Source: Rhodopseudomonas sp. BAL398
GTDB lineage: Bacteria; Pseudomonadota; Alphaproteobacteria; Rhizobiales; Xanthobacteraceae
Length of the DNA: 64,000 nt
NCBI RefSeq assembly: GCF_033001325.1
Contig: NZ_CP133111.1
Span: forward strand, 3,674,501-3,738,500
Reading direction: 5' to 3'
In this document: one piece after another, positions 35,684-45,436 of the stretch
How positions within the stretch are numbered: the stretch's first letter is position 1
Layout of the letters: the number at the start of each line of letters is the position of its first letter
Position numbers and translations under genes: made by a program
The notes under the pieces: model-generated
Databases searched by the model: none
The model's input: only the letters and a program-made list of their open reading frames with translations
What the model was told of the DNA's origin: nothing

Positions 35684-36169
35684 TTGCGCAAGCTCGACCT
35701 GTTCGCCTTTGTGCCGTTCCAGCTCAACCGGCTCGCCGCCGAGGTGAGCGCGGCGCTGGCCAGCGAATATCAAGACCGTCATGGGCTCGACATTCCGGGC
35801 TGGCGGATCATCGCCACGCTCGGCTTTCGCCAGGACGCCTGCAGCGCGCAGTTCATTGCGCAGTGTACGCGAACCCACAAATCCACTATCAGCCGCGCCG
35901 TCACCGCATTGCTGAACCGGCAATTGATCGAACGCGTCGAGAATGTCGACGATCGCCGCGAATTTCGGCTGCGGCTGACCGACAAGGGCCGCGCGCTGTA
36001 TCAGCAGCTGGTGCCGCGCCTGCTGCAAAAGGAGACCGAGATCCTCTCATGCCTGTCGGCCGCCGAACGCGGCGACCTGGCCAAGGCGCTCGGCAAGATC
36101 GAACGGCACCTGCATCTGATCCAGGCCAGCCACGATGGCGAGACAACACCGGCAGCTAATTCCGGCTGA
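35684..36169 (+). CDS. MarR family transcriptional regulator
   Basis: 161 residues from a TTG at 35684, with GGGAG at 35671-35675 as ribosome binding site. Winged-helix core: CTRTHKSTISRAVTALLNRQ, then wing VENVDDRREFRLRLTDKGRA. It is divergent from the flavin monooxygenase operon that leads into hmgA-maiA, so it likely represses that operon and is released by a phenolic acid. It ends 28 nt from the convergent lactonase-like gene. Confidence 0.9.
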   Translation: MRKLDLFAFVPFQLNRLAAEVSAALASEYQDRHGLDIPGWRIIATLGFRQDACSAQFIAQCTRTHKSTISRAVTALLNRQLIERVENVDDRREFRLRLTDKGRALYQQLVPRLLQKETEILSCLSAAERGDLAKALGKIERHLHLIQASHDGETTPAANSG

Positions 36170-36197
36170 GCCCGTCTCGGCGCTGGCGCGCATCGCG

Positions 36198-37025
36198 TCA
36201 TTGCGCAGCGCGAGCCGGGTCCGAGGCGAATGATCGCGACGGCGGCAGGTGCAGCGCGAAGGCATCGACGGCGTCGCTGGCACGCGGATAGATCTCGGCG
36301 ACCAGCGGATCGTGCCCGGGAATCACCCGATCTGGATGGCCGGCCAGCCGCGCCGCGATATCCCAGCCGTCGCACATTTCGCCGAGATTGTAGATAATCG
36401 GAAACGGATTGCGGCGCTGCATATTGGCGTAGAAATGCGAGGCGTCCGAGGCCAGCACCACCGGCCCACGCGCGGTCGTGACCCGAACCACCTGCAATCC
36501 GTCGGAATGGCCGCCGACGCGGTGCAAGGTAACGCCGGACGCGACCTCGCCGTCGCCATGGTGAAAGGTGACCCGCTCGGCGAAGACGTGGCGCACCATC
36601 AAGGTGACATCCTCGACCGAGAACGGATGCCGCAGCACGCCGTTGCACATGCAGCGCCCAGTGGCGTAGCTCATCTCGCGGTCCTGCAAATGGAACCGGG
36701 CATTGGGAAAGCGGTCGAGATTGCCGGCGTGGTCATAATGCAGATGGGTGACGACGACGTTCCTGATGTCGGCGGCGTCGACACCGAACGCCGCCAGCGC
36801 GTCGACCGGATTATGAGTGAGCTTGCGGTTGCGCGTCGCCGCCTCGGCATGGGTGAAGCCGGTGTCGACCAGAATGTCGCCGCCGGCGCCGCGGATCAGC
36901 CAGACGAAATAATCGAGGTCCGAGGCCGCGGTCTCGTGCGGATCCGGATTGAGGAAATTCATCTGCGGGGTACGCGGCGACATCGTGCCATAGCGGATCG
37001 CATAGATCTCGTAATTGTCGCCCAT
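36198..37025 (-). CDS. MBL-fold hydrolase, N-acyl homoserine lactonase family
   Basis: 275 residues with a complete two-metal motif THLHYDHAGNLDRFP (His94, His96, Asp98, His99), followed by GGHSDGLQVVRV and the Asp in VVLASDASHFYANM, and HDP near the C-terminus. Length and motif spacing match the AttM/AiiA-type lactonase family, although many relatives cleave other lactones. Acting in the cytoplasm, it might open a lactone arising in aromatic breakdown or acyl-homoserine lactone signals. Substrate is not decidable from sequence alone. Confidence 0.85.
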   Translation of the reverse strand: MGDNYEIYAIRYGTMSPRTPQMNFLNPDPHETAASDLDYFVWLIRGAGGDILVDTGFTHAEAATRNRKLTHNPVDALAAFGVDAADIRNVVVTHLHYDHAGNLDRFPNARFHLQDREMSYATGRCMCNGVLRHPFSVEDVTLMVRHVFAERVTFHHGDGEVASGVTLHRVGGHSDGLQVVRVTTARGPVVLASDASHFYANMQRRNPFPIIYNLGEMCDGWDIAARLAGHPDRVIPGHDPLVAEIYPRASDAVDAFALHLPPSRSFASDPARAAQ

Positions 37026-37188
37026 GATCGCCCCCCTGGTTTTTGGCGATCATCGCAGGAAGCGGCGTCCAAACGCAACCGCTGACGCATCGGGTGGGCG
37101 CAGATCACCGGAGCGGAAACGAAAACGGGCGGCCGCTGGAAGCGACCGCCGCTCGAATTCAAAAGATCGATCTATCAGGACCCCAGGC

Positions 37189-39120
37189 TCAGTACTTGGC
37201 GATCACGGGCCCCATCGAGAAGCGATAGTTCAGGCCGACGGTGGAGATGAAGCCGGTCTCCTTGACGGTGCCAGGAACGCCACTCACCGGCAGCACATAG
37301 GTTTCCTTACCCATGTCGAAGTAATTGGTCTCGGTGCGGACAGTCCAATTGCGAGAGAGGGCGAATTCCGATCCGACGCCGATCGTCCACCCGGTGCGAT
37401 CGCGCTTTGCCGACTCGCCGCAGCCAATCACGCCAAACACGTTGAACGGACCGGTGTTGCAAGTGGTCGTCAGCTTGAGATCGCCGAACGCCGCACCGCC
37501 GCGGACATAAAACAGCGACCGGTTCCAGAAGGCATAGCCGAGCTTGGCAGTCGCGGTGCCCATGTAGCTGACATTGGTTTCGCAGTTGAAAAAGATGCCA
37601 AATTGACATTGGCGCGCGCCGTGGGCGTTGGTCGCATTCAGGCTGCCTTCGATGCCGACGACCCATTTACCGAATTGGCGATCATAGCCGATCTGCCCGC
37701 CGCCGATCGCACCGGCGAAGCGGGGATCGGTCGAGCCGGCCGCGGTCTCGTATTTGGTGCGGCCATTGAGCACGCCAAAGCTGCCGCCAATAAAGAACCC
37801 AGTCCAGTCGAAGGCAGCCTGCTCGAAGATCGGAGCCTTGACCGCCTTGGTGTAGCGCGGGCCGACCGCCACAATTTCCGGCGAAAATTGGTAGCGCACG
37901 CCGCCGTTGATGCTGTAGCCGTCGACATTATCGCCGGTACGGTAGTCGCCGCGGATGTAGCCGAGCAGCCCGGTGTTGACGAGCTGGCCGGCCACGCCGA
38001 CGCCGAACTGTCCATAGGTCCCGATGCTGGTCGAGGAAATGCTGCCTGCCGGCAGTCCGATCCCCGGCACCACCGTTTCACCGTCGAACGAGGAGGTCAC
38101 CCCCCCTTCGAACTCATGATAGACGCTGGCGATGGCAAATGGCTGCCAAATCATGCTGCCCGAGGCGATGGTGGTGCCTCCACGCAAGCTGAAGCGGCCG
38201 AGCGTGCTCTTGATGTCGTCGATCCGCAATTGCCCCGGAAAGGTCAGGCCCTGTGTGAACGATGCCGGCAGGAACAACGTGCCGGTGACGTTGAGCGGAT
38301 CGACCTTGACCCGCGAGACGACGATGCCGGCCGACGGCTCGATGAACCAGTTGTTAGCTAACGCGTGATTGTAGCCAATATTGCCGGTGAAGGACAATCC
38401 GCGCGCATCCAGCTTCTGGTCGAAGATGCCCGCGACGATCGGATCGTTGACCGAATTCTGATAGAATTCGGTGCGCACCTGGCCGTCGATGAAAAGGCCG
38501 CCTTTGGTGACGGCGAAATAGACCCCGGCAAATGGCACCTGAAGCTGATCTTGAAACGTGCCGCCGCCCGGATTGAGCGGGCCGCCCGACGAGACGTCGC
38601 GCGCCTTGGCACCGAGGTATCCGACGGTCGACCCGACATGCAGATTCCAACCATTATAGTTCAGGATCGACGTGTCGGCACCGACCTGAACGCCAGCGAA
38701 AGTCAGCTTGGTCTCATTGTCGCAATCAATCGAGCCAGGCAACGCAACTCCGGCCGCGGTTACATTCGACGTTGTGCTGGTGCTTTTTGTGGTGATCTCG
38801 CCGCCGATGCCGCGAGCCCAGACACCGCCACCTTCCTGATTCGGGGCGGGATTGACCGGCGCGCTTACAAACGCAGTCGACTGGGTCAGGAACGCTGTAT
38901 TGGCGGTATTGATCGCCGAGACCAGGGAATTGACGGCACCACCGGAGGCGAAGGGCAGATAGCGTGCTCCGCCATTCGCCGCCGTGAACGCACCGGTCCC
39001 GTTGCAAGCCGCCATCGCCACCGATGACACTGAACAAGCCAGCGCAACGACGACCCCCGCCGCAATCCGCCTTCCTGCCTTGTTTGCTCCAATCGAGCGC
39101 TGGCTGGTGAAGTTCGTCAT
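37189..39120 (-). CDS. Outer membrane protein with two predicted beta-barrel regions
   Basis: 643 residues from the ATG at 39120, after GGGGG; the frame extends seven codons to a TTG. A signal peptide ends near VSSVAMA. Residues about 90-440 show alternating strands typical of an autotransporter-type barrel (GGGVWARGIGGEITTKS, WNLHVGSTVGYLGAKARD) with a terminal-looking GGVRYQFSPE. From about 470 a second unit starts with DWTGFFIGGSFGVLNGRTKY and ends YRFSMGPVIAKY, the pattern of Omp25/RopB-like small barrels. No passenger domain is present. Function unknown; the fusion of two barrels is unusual. Confidence 0.78.
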   Translation of the reverse strand: MTNFTSQRSIGANKAGRRIAAGVVVALACSVSSVAMAACNGTGAFTAANGGARYLPFASGGAVNSLVSAINTANTAFLTQSTAFVSAPVNPAPNQEGGGVWARGIGGEITTKSTSTTSNVTAAGVALPGSIDCDNETKLTFAGVQVGADTSILNYNGWNLHVGSTVGYLGAKARDVSSGGPLNPGGGTFQDQLQVPFAGVYFAVTKGGLFIDGQVRTEFYQNSVNDPIVAGIFDQKLDARGLSFTGNIGYNHALANNWFIEPSAGIVVSRVKVDPLNVTGTLFLPASFTQGLTFPGQLRIDDIKSTLGRFSLRGGTTIASGSMIWQPFAIASVYHEFEGGVTSSFDGETVVPGIGLPAGSISSTSIGTYGQFGVGVAGQLVNTGLLGYIRGDYRTGDNVDGYSINGGVRYQFSPEIVAVGPRYTKAVKAPIFEQAAFDWTGFFIGGSFGVLNGRTKYETAAGSTDPRFAGAIGGGQIGYDRQFGKWVVGIEGSLNATNAHGARQCQFGIFFNCETNVSYMGTATAKLGYAFWNRSLFYVRGGAAFGDLKLTTTCNTGPFNVFGVIGCGESAKRDRTGWTIGVGSEFALSRNWTVRTETNYFDMGKETYVLPVSGVPGTVKETGFISTVGLNYRFSMGPVIAKY

Positions 39121-39774
39121 CCCAATGCCCCCAAAATTCAAAAATTCGCAACAATCCCGCTAACGCAGGCTTCCCGATATTTCTAAGGCAGGTGCTTCAA
39201 ATTGGGCAAGGTGCGTAGTCGGCCGAGGCTTTCGCAACGCCGACTATTCCAAATCATGTACCATTACTGCAACACAGCACAGCAAGAAACGGATCAAAAT
39301 CCCGAGGATTAGTGCCAGCGGGATTTTGGTATCAGACCGATTCCAGAACTGCGATCGATTGGATAGCACCGAATCACTTATCGATTCTGGGACAGGCAGT
39401 TGAAGAGACCGGTATTTGCGATATGCTATCCATTCGAAGGATCATTCAGCGTACGCTACTGCACGATCCGCTGAGTTTGCGTCTCGCAGCAATGGCCCCA
39501 CGCGACGCTTGTTTGTATTGATATCTGTTTGTACTACCCTGTTATGATACCGCGGTCGTTGTTTTTCATCCGGTTTTCGATCCCTACGCTTGTCATTCGG
39601 CCGCTGTGTGATTTTTGTGTGATGTGGGTAGCGTGACCTGATATTCCGCCCTCTGGGTGGGTTGAATTTGCGTGACGTGGGTCACGGCTGCGCTCTTCGC
39701 TCCGGAGCAGAGTAGCGACCATTGGTTTCGGCTGTCGTCACGCCGGCGAAGCCCTCAACCTGATGGAGATGACC
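39121..39774. other. Noncoding gap with two dyads
   Basis: About 650 nt, AT-richer than its neighbours, with no supported gene. Two structures stand out: CAAAATCCCG (39295-39304) pairing with CGGGATTTTG (39319-39328), 10-bp arms with a 14-nt loop; and CGTGAC-GTGG-GTCACG (39671-39686) about 90 nt upstream of the OmpA-like gene. The divergent promoters of the outer membrane gene and the OmpA gene should lie here. Confidence 0.45.
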
Positions 39775-40407
39775 ATGATGAATCGGCAAAAACATCTCAG
39801 CACAGCGCTGGCCATGGCCGTTCTGGCGAGCGGCCTGACCCTGACCGGACTGTCGGCAGATGCCGGCGAATTGTCCGCCCAGCAGATCAGGGACGGCTTG
39901 AAGGTCTCCAGGACCCGCAGCCTGAGCCCCTCCGACCGGCCCACGATCAGCGCGGATGACCTCGCCGCGATCAAGCGGGTCAGCGGGCAGAGCCGGTCGC
40001 TATCGGCCGCCGACCGCGACCAGATGGCCGCGATCGCCACCAAGCGGCCGAAGATCAACCTCGAGATCAATTTCGACTTCAACTCCGCGGAATTGTCGCC
40101 GAGCGCCGAGCCGCAGCTGAAAAGCCTCGGCGAGGCGCTGACCAGCAGCGACCTCAAAGGCACCACCGTCATGCTCGGCGGCCATACCGACGCCAAGGGC
40201 AGCGATGCATACAATCAGGGGCTCTCGGAACGTCGGGCCGAAGCGGTGAAGCGCTACCTGATCGACAAGTACCATATCCCGGCGACCGAGCTGGTCGCCG
40301 CCGGCTATGGCGAGCAAGGTCTGAAGAACCCGTCGAACCCGCTGGCTGCAGAAAATCGTCGCGTCGAGATCGTCAATCTGGCGGAGCGCGAACAGGCCTC
40401 TAAGTAG
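39775..40407 (+). CDS. OmpA-like periplasmic/outer membrane protein (copy 1)
   Basis: 210 residues from the second ATG at 39775, which has GGAG 6 nt upstream. A signal peptide (TALAMAVLASGLTLTGLSADA) is followed by a linker with two RSLSxxDR segments and a C-terminal OmpA peptidoglycan-binding domain: INFDFNSAELSPSAEPQL, GHTDAKGSDAYNQGLSERR and NRRVEIVNL. No beta-barrel, so it is a peptidoglycan-associated protein. It precedes the active caspase-fold gene by 185 nt; a second copy at 45437 follows the inactive caspase-fold gene. Confidence 0.9.
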   Translation: MMNRQKHLSTALAMAVLASGLTLTGLSADAGELSAQQIRDGLKVSRTRSLSPSDRPTISADDLAAIKRVSGQSRSLSAADRDQMAAIATKRPKINLEINFDFNSAELSPSAEPQLKSLGEALTSSDLKGTTVMLGGHTDAKGSDAYNQGLSERRAEAVKRYLIDKYHIPATELVAAGYGEQGLKNPSNPLAAENRRVEIVNLAEREQASK

Positions 40408-40592
40408 AGCGTTCGGGCCACGGCACCCGTTCGGGTCGCCGTGACCCCTCGCGGTCCGGGGAGATTGATCAGTCACCGAGATGCAGTTAGACTGGTTCGA
40501 TATTTTGCTATTTGCCGTTGGCCCGAGCGCCAGCCACGCCTCGTTTTGCTCTTGATAGGGACCTGCCAACCGCAATGGTGGCAGGAATCGAC

Positions 40593-42755
40593 ATGATCAA
40601 GCGTTGGGCTCAAATCGCCGCGATGATCGGAGGCACCGTCCTGGCGGTGATCCTGTCATCGAGCTTGGCATTGGCGGAGCCCAAGCGCGTGGCGCTGGTG
40701 GTCGGCAATTCGACCTATGAGAGCGTTCCGCAATTGCCGAACCCGTCGCGCGATGCCCAATCGGTGGCGAAATTGTTCGAGGACGCGGGCTACAACGTCA
40801 CGCTGGCGATCGACGTCGGCAATCTCGAATTCAAGCGCGCGATCCGCAAATTCGAGACCGACGCCGATGATGCGGAGATCGCGGTTCTCTATTATGCCGG
40901 ACATGGCATCGAGATCGGCGGGACCAACTATCTGATCCCGGTGAATGCCCGCCTGATCAGCGATCGCGACGCCGATGACGAGGCGATCCCGCTGGAGCGG
41001 ATGGTATCGTCCGCCGACGGCGCCAAGAAGCTGCGCGTGGTGATTCTGGACGCCTGCCGCGACAATCCGTTCACGGTGAAGATGCGCCGCGAACGCAAGG
41101 TCGCCAGCCGCGGGGTGCATTCGGGTCTCGGCAAGATCGAGCCGACCAGCACCGACACGCTGATCGCCTATGCGGCCAAAGCCGGCTCGACCGCCGAGGA
41201 TGGCGAGGGCCAGCACAGCCCGTTCACCACCGCGATCTTGAAAAATCTGACGGTGCCCGGCCTCGATATCAGGCTGGCCTTCGGCCGGGTGCGCGATGAG
41301 GTGCTAAAATCCACCAACAACCGGCAGGAGCCGTTCGTCTACGGCTCGCTCGGCGGCGGCAATATCTCGCTGGTTCCGGCGCCGACGGTCGAGAAGCCTG
41401 TTGCTGCCGATGACGATGATAGCGGCATCAAGGCGGACTATAATCTGGTCGCCAAGATCGGATCGCGCCGGGCTTGGGAAGTCTTCCTCGGCACCTACAA
41501 GACCGGATTCTACGCCGATCTGGCGCGCGCGCAGATCGCAAGCCTCAACGATCAGGTTCCGGCACCGGCCGCCAAACAGTCCGGCGGCGTCGCCGTCGCC
41601 GCGGTCGCCCCCAACGCCATCGCGCCGGGTCGCGAGCCGACCTCGAAGGAGGCGCTGGACTGGGATCGGATCAAGGACAGCAACGATACCAAGGCGCTGC
41701 AGACATTCATCGCGCGCTATCCGAACTCGCCCTTGGCGATCACCGCCAAGCAGCGCATGGATCTGCTGGAAAAGGCGGCGCAGGAACGCGAGGCCCAGGC
41801 CCGCGCCGCGCGGGAAGCCGCCGCCAGGGCCGCCGAGGAGGCCCGTATCCAGGCTGCGCAGAAGAAAGCCGAGGCGGCCGCTGCCCGGCAGCGCGATGAG
41901 GACGAGCGCCGCGCCAAACAGGCCGAAGCCGAACAGAAGGCCAAGGCATTGGAAGCCGAACGCAAGGCCGCCGAGGCCAAGCGCAAGGCCGAGGAGGCCG
42001 AACGTAGCAAGGCCGCGGCCGAGGCTGCGGCATTGCGCGCCGCGAGCGAACGCGAAGCCAGGCAGGCCGAAGAAGAACGCCGCAAGGCCGAGTTGGCCTC
42101 GGCCCAGGAGGCCGCCTGCAAGCAGCAGCAATCGACCTTCGACGCGCTCAACGCCAAGGGCAGCGAAGGCACCGGCCTCGACGACATGAAGAATTTCGCC
42201 GACACCGTGAGCTGCGAGCGGTTGCGGCCGCAAGTGGCCGCAACGCTTGAGAAATTCCAGGCGGAAGCGGCAAAGCGCGCCGCGGCGATGCCGAACTCTC
42301 CGGAACTGGTTCGGTCGGCGCAGACCGAACTCAACCGCATCGGCTGCGACGCCGGCGGCGTCGATGGCGACCTCGGTCCGTCAACCAAGGGCGCGCTCGG
42401 CCGCTATCTCGCGGTCAAGGGCAAGTCGTCGGATGACGAAGTATCGGTGACCGAGGCGCTGGTGGCGGAATTGACCGGCCACAGCGGTCGAGTCTGTCCG
42501 CTGGAGTGCAAGTCGGGCGAGATCGCCAAGGGCGACAGTTGCGTCGCCGAGGAAAAGAAGGCGCCGGCGACCGCGTCGCGGCGCGACCGCGACGATGACG
42601 ACCGCCGCGCGACCCGGAGACGGCCGAGCCGGCAGGCCGAGCGCGATCGGCCGCGGCGGCAATCGCGTCCCGAGCCGCGGGCCCGGCAGCAGGCCTATTC
42701 GCGGCCGAGCACTGGCCGGGTTGGCGGCAGCGCCATGATCGGCGTCGGTTTTTGA
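40593..42755 (+). CDS. Exported caspase-fold (peptidase C14) protein, catalytic pair present
   Basis: 720 residues from the ATG at 40593 (CAGGA 6 nt upstream). Signal peptide to SSLALA. The p20-like domain (residues 30-280) has VALVVGNSTYESVPQLPNPS, the catalytic His104 in YYAGHGIEIGG and Cys155 in VILDACRDNPF. A Glu/Ala/Lys/Arg-rich coiled coil spans about 390-520, then a peptidoglycan-binding-like helix set (QTELNRIGCDAGGVDGDLGP) and a basic, Arg-rich tail. Such orthocaspases cleave after basic residues; here it would act in the periplasm. Paired with an inactive paralogue at 43530. Confidence 0.88.
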   Translation: MIKRWAQIAAMIGGTVLAVILSSSLALAEPKRVALVVGNSTYESVPQLPNPSRDAQSVAKLFEDAGYNVTLAIDVGNLEFKRAIRKFETDADDAEIAVLYYAGHGIEIGGTNYLIPVNARLISDRDADDEAIPLERMVSSADGAKKLRVVILDACRDNPFTVKMRRERKVASRGVHSGLGKIEPTSTDTLIAYAAKAGSTAEDGEGQHSPFTTAILKNLTVPGLDIRLAFGRVRDEVLKSTNNRQEPFVYGSLGGGNISLVPAPTVEKPVAADDDDSGIKADYNLVAKIGSRRAWEVFLGTYKTGFYADLARAQIASLNDQVPAPAAKQSGGVAVAAVAPNAIAPGREPTSKEALDWDRIKDSNDTKALQTFIARYPNSPLAITAKQRMDLLEKAAQEREAQARAAREAAARAAEEARIQAAQKKAEAAAARQRDEDERRAKQAEAEQKAKALEAERKAAEAKRKAEEAERSKAAAEAAALRAASEREARQAEEERRKAELASAQEAACKQQQSTFDALNAKGSEGTGLDDMKNFADTVSCERLRPQVAATLEKFQAEAAKRAAAMPNSPELVRSAQTELNRIGCDAGGVDGDLGPSTKGALGRYLAVKGKSSDDEVSVTEALVAELTGHSGRVCPLECKSGEIAKGDSCVAEEKKAPATASRRDRDDDDRRATRRRPSRQAERDRPRRQSRPEPRARQQAYSRPSTGRVGGSAMIGVGF

Positions 42756-42852
42756 ACTGACCGCGCATGGTGACAGCCGCCGCTTCGCCGACGCGGATTT
42801 AATCGGTGAGTCGCCGCGCTGGCGCTCCACCAAACGAAAGGTGAGATGATCG

Positions 42853-43236
42853 ATGCCGAGCAATCCCAGCCAGATCTGGCGCGTCGTCGCAGCGGGTCTC
42901 GCGGCCGTCTTATGCCTGGCCTTGACGCCCGCTTATGCCAGCATGGACGACGCAAGCGCGGCAATCGCGTCAACGGCAGGCGAAGTTGCGACCACGCCGA
43001 CGAATGCGGCAGCCACCATCATCGCAGCCGGCCGGCGGATTTCCGCCTCATCAGCCAACAGCCCCCGGGACACTTCCGCCAGCCCGGCAACCTCATCGGC
43101 CAGCCCGGTGGCGAAACGACACCGAAGCTCGGCCAGCCGACCCTATCGTCGCGTCACGGCCAGAGGCGGTGACGCCTTGTGTTATGGCTTTTGGTGCCGC
43201 CAGCGCTTCGTCCTGATGTTGGGAATCGGTTACTGA
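42853..43236 (+). CDS. Small exported protein of unknown function
   Basis: 127 residues. Signal peptide WRVVAAGLAAVLCLALTPAY ending near AYA, a low-complexity Ala/Ser/Thr middle, and a distinct C-terminus CYGFWCRQRFVLMLGIGY with two Cys that could form a disulfide. Located between the two caspase-fold genes. The conserved-looking C-terminal motif argues that it is a real protein. Not recognised. Confidence 0.6.
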   Translation: MPSNPSQIWRVVAAGLAAVLCLALTPAYASMDDASAAIASTAGEVATTPTNAAATIIAAGRRISASSANSPRDTSASPATSSASPVAKRHRSSASRPYRRVTARGGDALCYGFWCRQRFVLMLGIGY

Positions 43237-43529
43237 CGATCTGGGTCGCAGGCTGTGGTTGCAGCACAGCGACCTACGGCTGAGGATCGGCGGAGAACGT
43301 TCGATGTTTGTGACATCGCGGCGACATCAGGCGGGATGCGATCACTCCGAATGCGATGCGCCGTCATCCCCGGCGTATCCATCATCGGCGTCGAGGTCAT
43401 GCAAGCGGGTGCAGGCGGTTGACAGCAGCGCTGAGCCCGGTTTGATAATGGATATTGCATGGAAGTGGAATAAGGTCGCCGCGGCGCAAGCTTGGGATCG
43501 GCGCCCATAGCGTGGTGGACCGGCGTCGC

Positions 43530-45299
43530 ATGAAAATCCGTATTGGCCTGCTCGTGATCTTGTCCTTGTGCGTTGCACCGATTGCCCGATCGGCGGCAGC
43601 GGACACTCTCGGCAATCGAGTGGCGCTGGTGATCGGCAACGCGAAATATCCGGACAGCGAAAAGCCGCTGAAAGAGCCGATCAATGACGCCCGCGACCTC
43701 GCCGACGAATTGAAACGCGACGGCTTCGACGTCGATCTCGGCGAAAATCTCACCATCGACGGCATGCGCCGGGCGTTTCAGCGGCTTTATACCCGCGTCA
43801 AGCCGGGCTCCGTGGCGCTGGTGTTCTTCAGCGGGTTTGGCATTCAGTCCGGCCGGCAGAGCTACATGATCCCGGTCGACGCCCAGCTTTGGACCGAGCC
43901 CGACGTCCGCCGCGACGGCTTCAGCCTCGAAACCGTGCTCGGCGAAATCAACAGCCGGGGCGCCGCCGTCAAGATCGCGCTGATCGATGCGTCGCGGCGC
44001 AATCCCTATGAGCGCCGCTTCCGCAGCTTCTCCGCCGGGCTGGCGCCGATCATTGCGCCGAGCGGAACGCTGGTAATGTATTCGGCGGCGCTGAGTTCGG
44101 TGGTCAGCGACAATGGCGGCGATCACAGCCTGTTCGTCAGCGAATTGCTCAAGGAGATCCGGGTTCCCGGCCTGACCGCGGAAGAAACCCTCAACCGCAC
44201 CCGGGTCGGCGTGACCCGCGCTTCGCGCAGCGAGCAGGTGCCATGGATCTCGTCGTCGCTGGCCGATGAATTCTCCTTCGTCCCGGGCGCGCAGGTGCCG
44301 CCGGGCGGAAAAAGCGCCGTCGTCGACAGGACGCCGCCGCGCGAGGTCCCTGACGACAAGCAAGCGGCGACGCCGGCAATCGAGTCCGGCACCAAGACCG
44401 CGGCGACCAGCCCGGCCGAAAGCGCCAAACCCGAGCCACCGGCGCCGGCAGCCGAGGCTGCGAAAGTCGAGGCTCCGAAAGTCGAGCCTCCGACGGCCGA
44501 TGCTGCGAAGACCGCGCCCAACGTCGAAACCGCCAAGCAAGCCGTTAAGGAGCCGGTCAAGGAGCCAGCCAAGGTTGCCACCACGGAATCGCCGAAGGAT
44601 CTATCCGAGCCGGCGCCCGCGGTGACGCCGCCGCTGGAAACCACCAAGGAGACAGTCAAGGAAGCGCCCAAAGACGCAAATAAGGACGCGCGCAAGGACG
44701 ATTCCGGGAGCAAGCAGACCGACGTAGCACCCGCGGCCGATGCCGCGCGCGACGATGCTGGGCGCAACGAGGCCGCAGAAAAGAAACTGGAACTGGCGCT
44801 GGCCAGCGATCCGACCGTCAAGAGTCTCACCGAAAAGATCGCCGACAATTCCGACGACGGCAATGCGCATTATCGGCGCGGCCAGGTTTACGCCAGCAAG
44901 GGCGCCTATCGGCTGGCGATCAAGGATTTCGACGAAGCAATCCGGATCAACCCGAAGGATGTCGAAGCCTATAATAATCGTTGCTGGGTGCGGACCGTCA
45001 TCGATGAGCTGGCGGCGGCGCTGAAGGACTGCAACGAGGCGCTGCGGCTGCGCCCGAATTTTGTCGACGCGCTGGACAGCCGCGGCCTGCTCAACCTCAA
45101 GAACGGCCAGACCAAGAACGCCATCGCCGATTTCGACGCCGCCTTGAAAATCAATCCGCGACTGACCTCGTCGTTATATGGACGCGGCCTCGCCAAGCAG
45201 CGCCGCGGGATGACCTCGCAGGGCGACATCGACATCGCCAATGCCAAGAGCATGGACCCGAACATCGTACAGGAATTCGCCGGTTACGGCGTGCGTTGA
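43530..45299 (+). CDS. Inactive caspase-fold protein with TPR repeats
   Basis: 589 residues from the ATG at 43530. Signal peptide to RSAAA. The caspase-like domain (RVALVIGNAKYPDSEKPLKE to residue 270) aligns with the 40593 protein, but the catalytic His is Phe103 (FFSGFGIQSG) and the Cys is Ser155 (ALIDASRRNPY), so it should lack protease activity. A Pro/Ala/Lys/Glu-rich linker (290-430) leads to three or four TPR repeats (NAHYRRGQVYASKGAYRLAI, AYNNRCWVRTVIDELAAALK, ALDSRGLLNLKNGQTKNAIA). TPRs suggest a binding scaffold. An OmpA-like gene follows. Confidence 0.85.
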   Translation: MKIRIGLLVILSLCVAPIARSAAADTLGNRVALVIGNAKYPDSEKPLKEPINDARDLADELKRDGFDVDLGENLTIDGMRRAFQRLYTRVKPGSVALVFFSGFGIQSGRQSYMIPVDAQLWTEPDVRRDGFSLETVLGEINSRGAAVKIALIDASRRNPYERRFRSFSAGLAPIIAPSGTLVMYSAALSSVVSDNGGDHSLFVSELLKEIRVPGLTAEETLNRTRVGVTRASRSEQVPWISSSLADEFSFVPGAQVPPGGKSAVVDRTPPREVPDDKQAATPAIESGTKTAATSPAESAKPEPPAPAAEAAKVEAPKVEPPTADAAKTAPNVETAKQAVKEPVKEPAKVATTESPKDLSEPAPAVTPPLETTKETVKEAPKDANKDARKDDSGSKQTDVAPAADAARDDAGRNEAAEKKLELALASDPTVKSLTEKIADNSDDGNAHYRRGQVYASKGAYRLAIKDFDEAIRINPKDVEAYNNRCWVRTVIDELAAALKDCNEALRLRPNFVDALDSRGLLNLKNGQTKNAIADFDAALKINPRLTSSLYGRGLAKQRRGMTSQGDIDIANAKSMDPNIVQEFAGYGVR

Positions 45300-45436
45300 T
45301 CCGCGACAAAACGAAACTGGCGGGCGGATTGATTGAACCTTCCCGCGCCCCGGCGCGACGACTGGGCGGCAGGAATTTTCGAAGCCTGTGTGGCGCGTCA
45401 TTCACGAACAGCGTCGCCAGCACAAGGGGGATGCCC

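Noticed and set aside
39312-39521. 69-codon plus-strand frame in the gap before the OmpA-like gene
   Set aside because: No ribosome binding site, motif or neighbour coupling.
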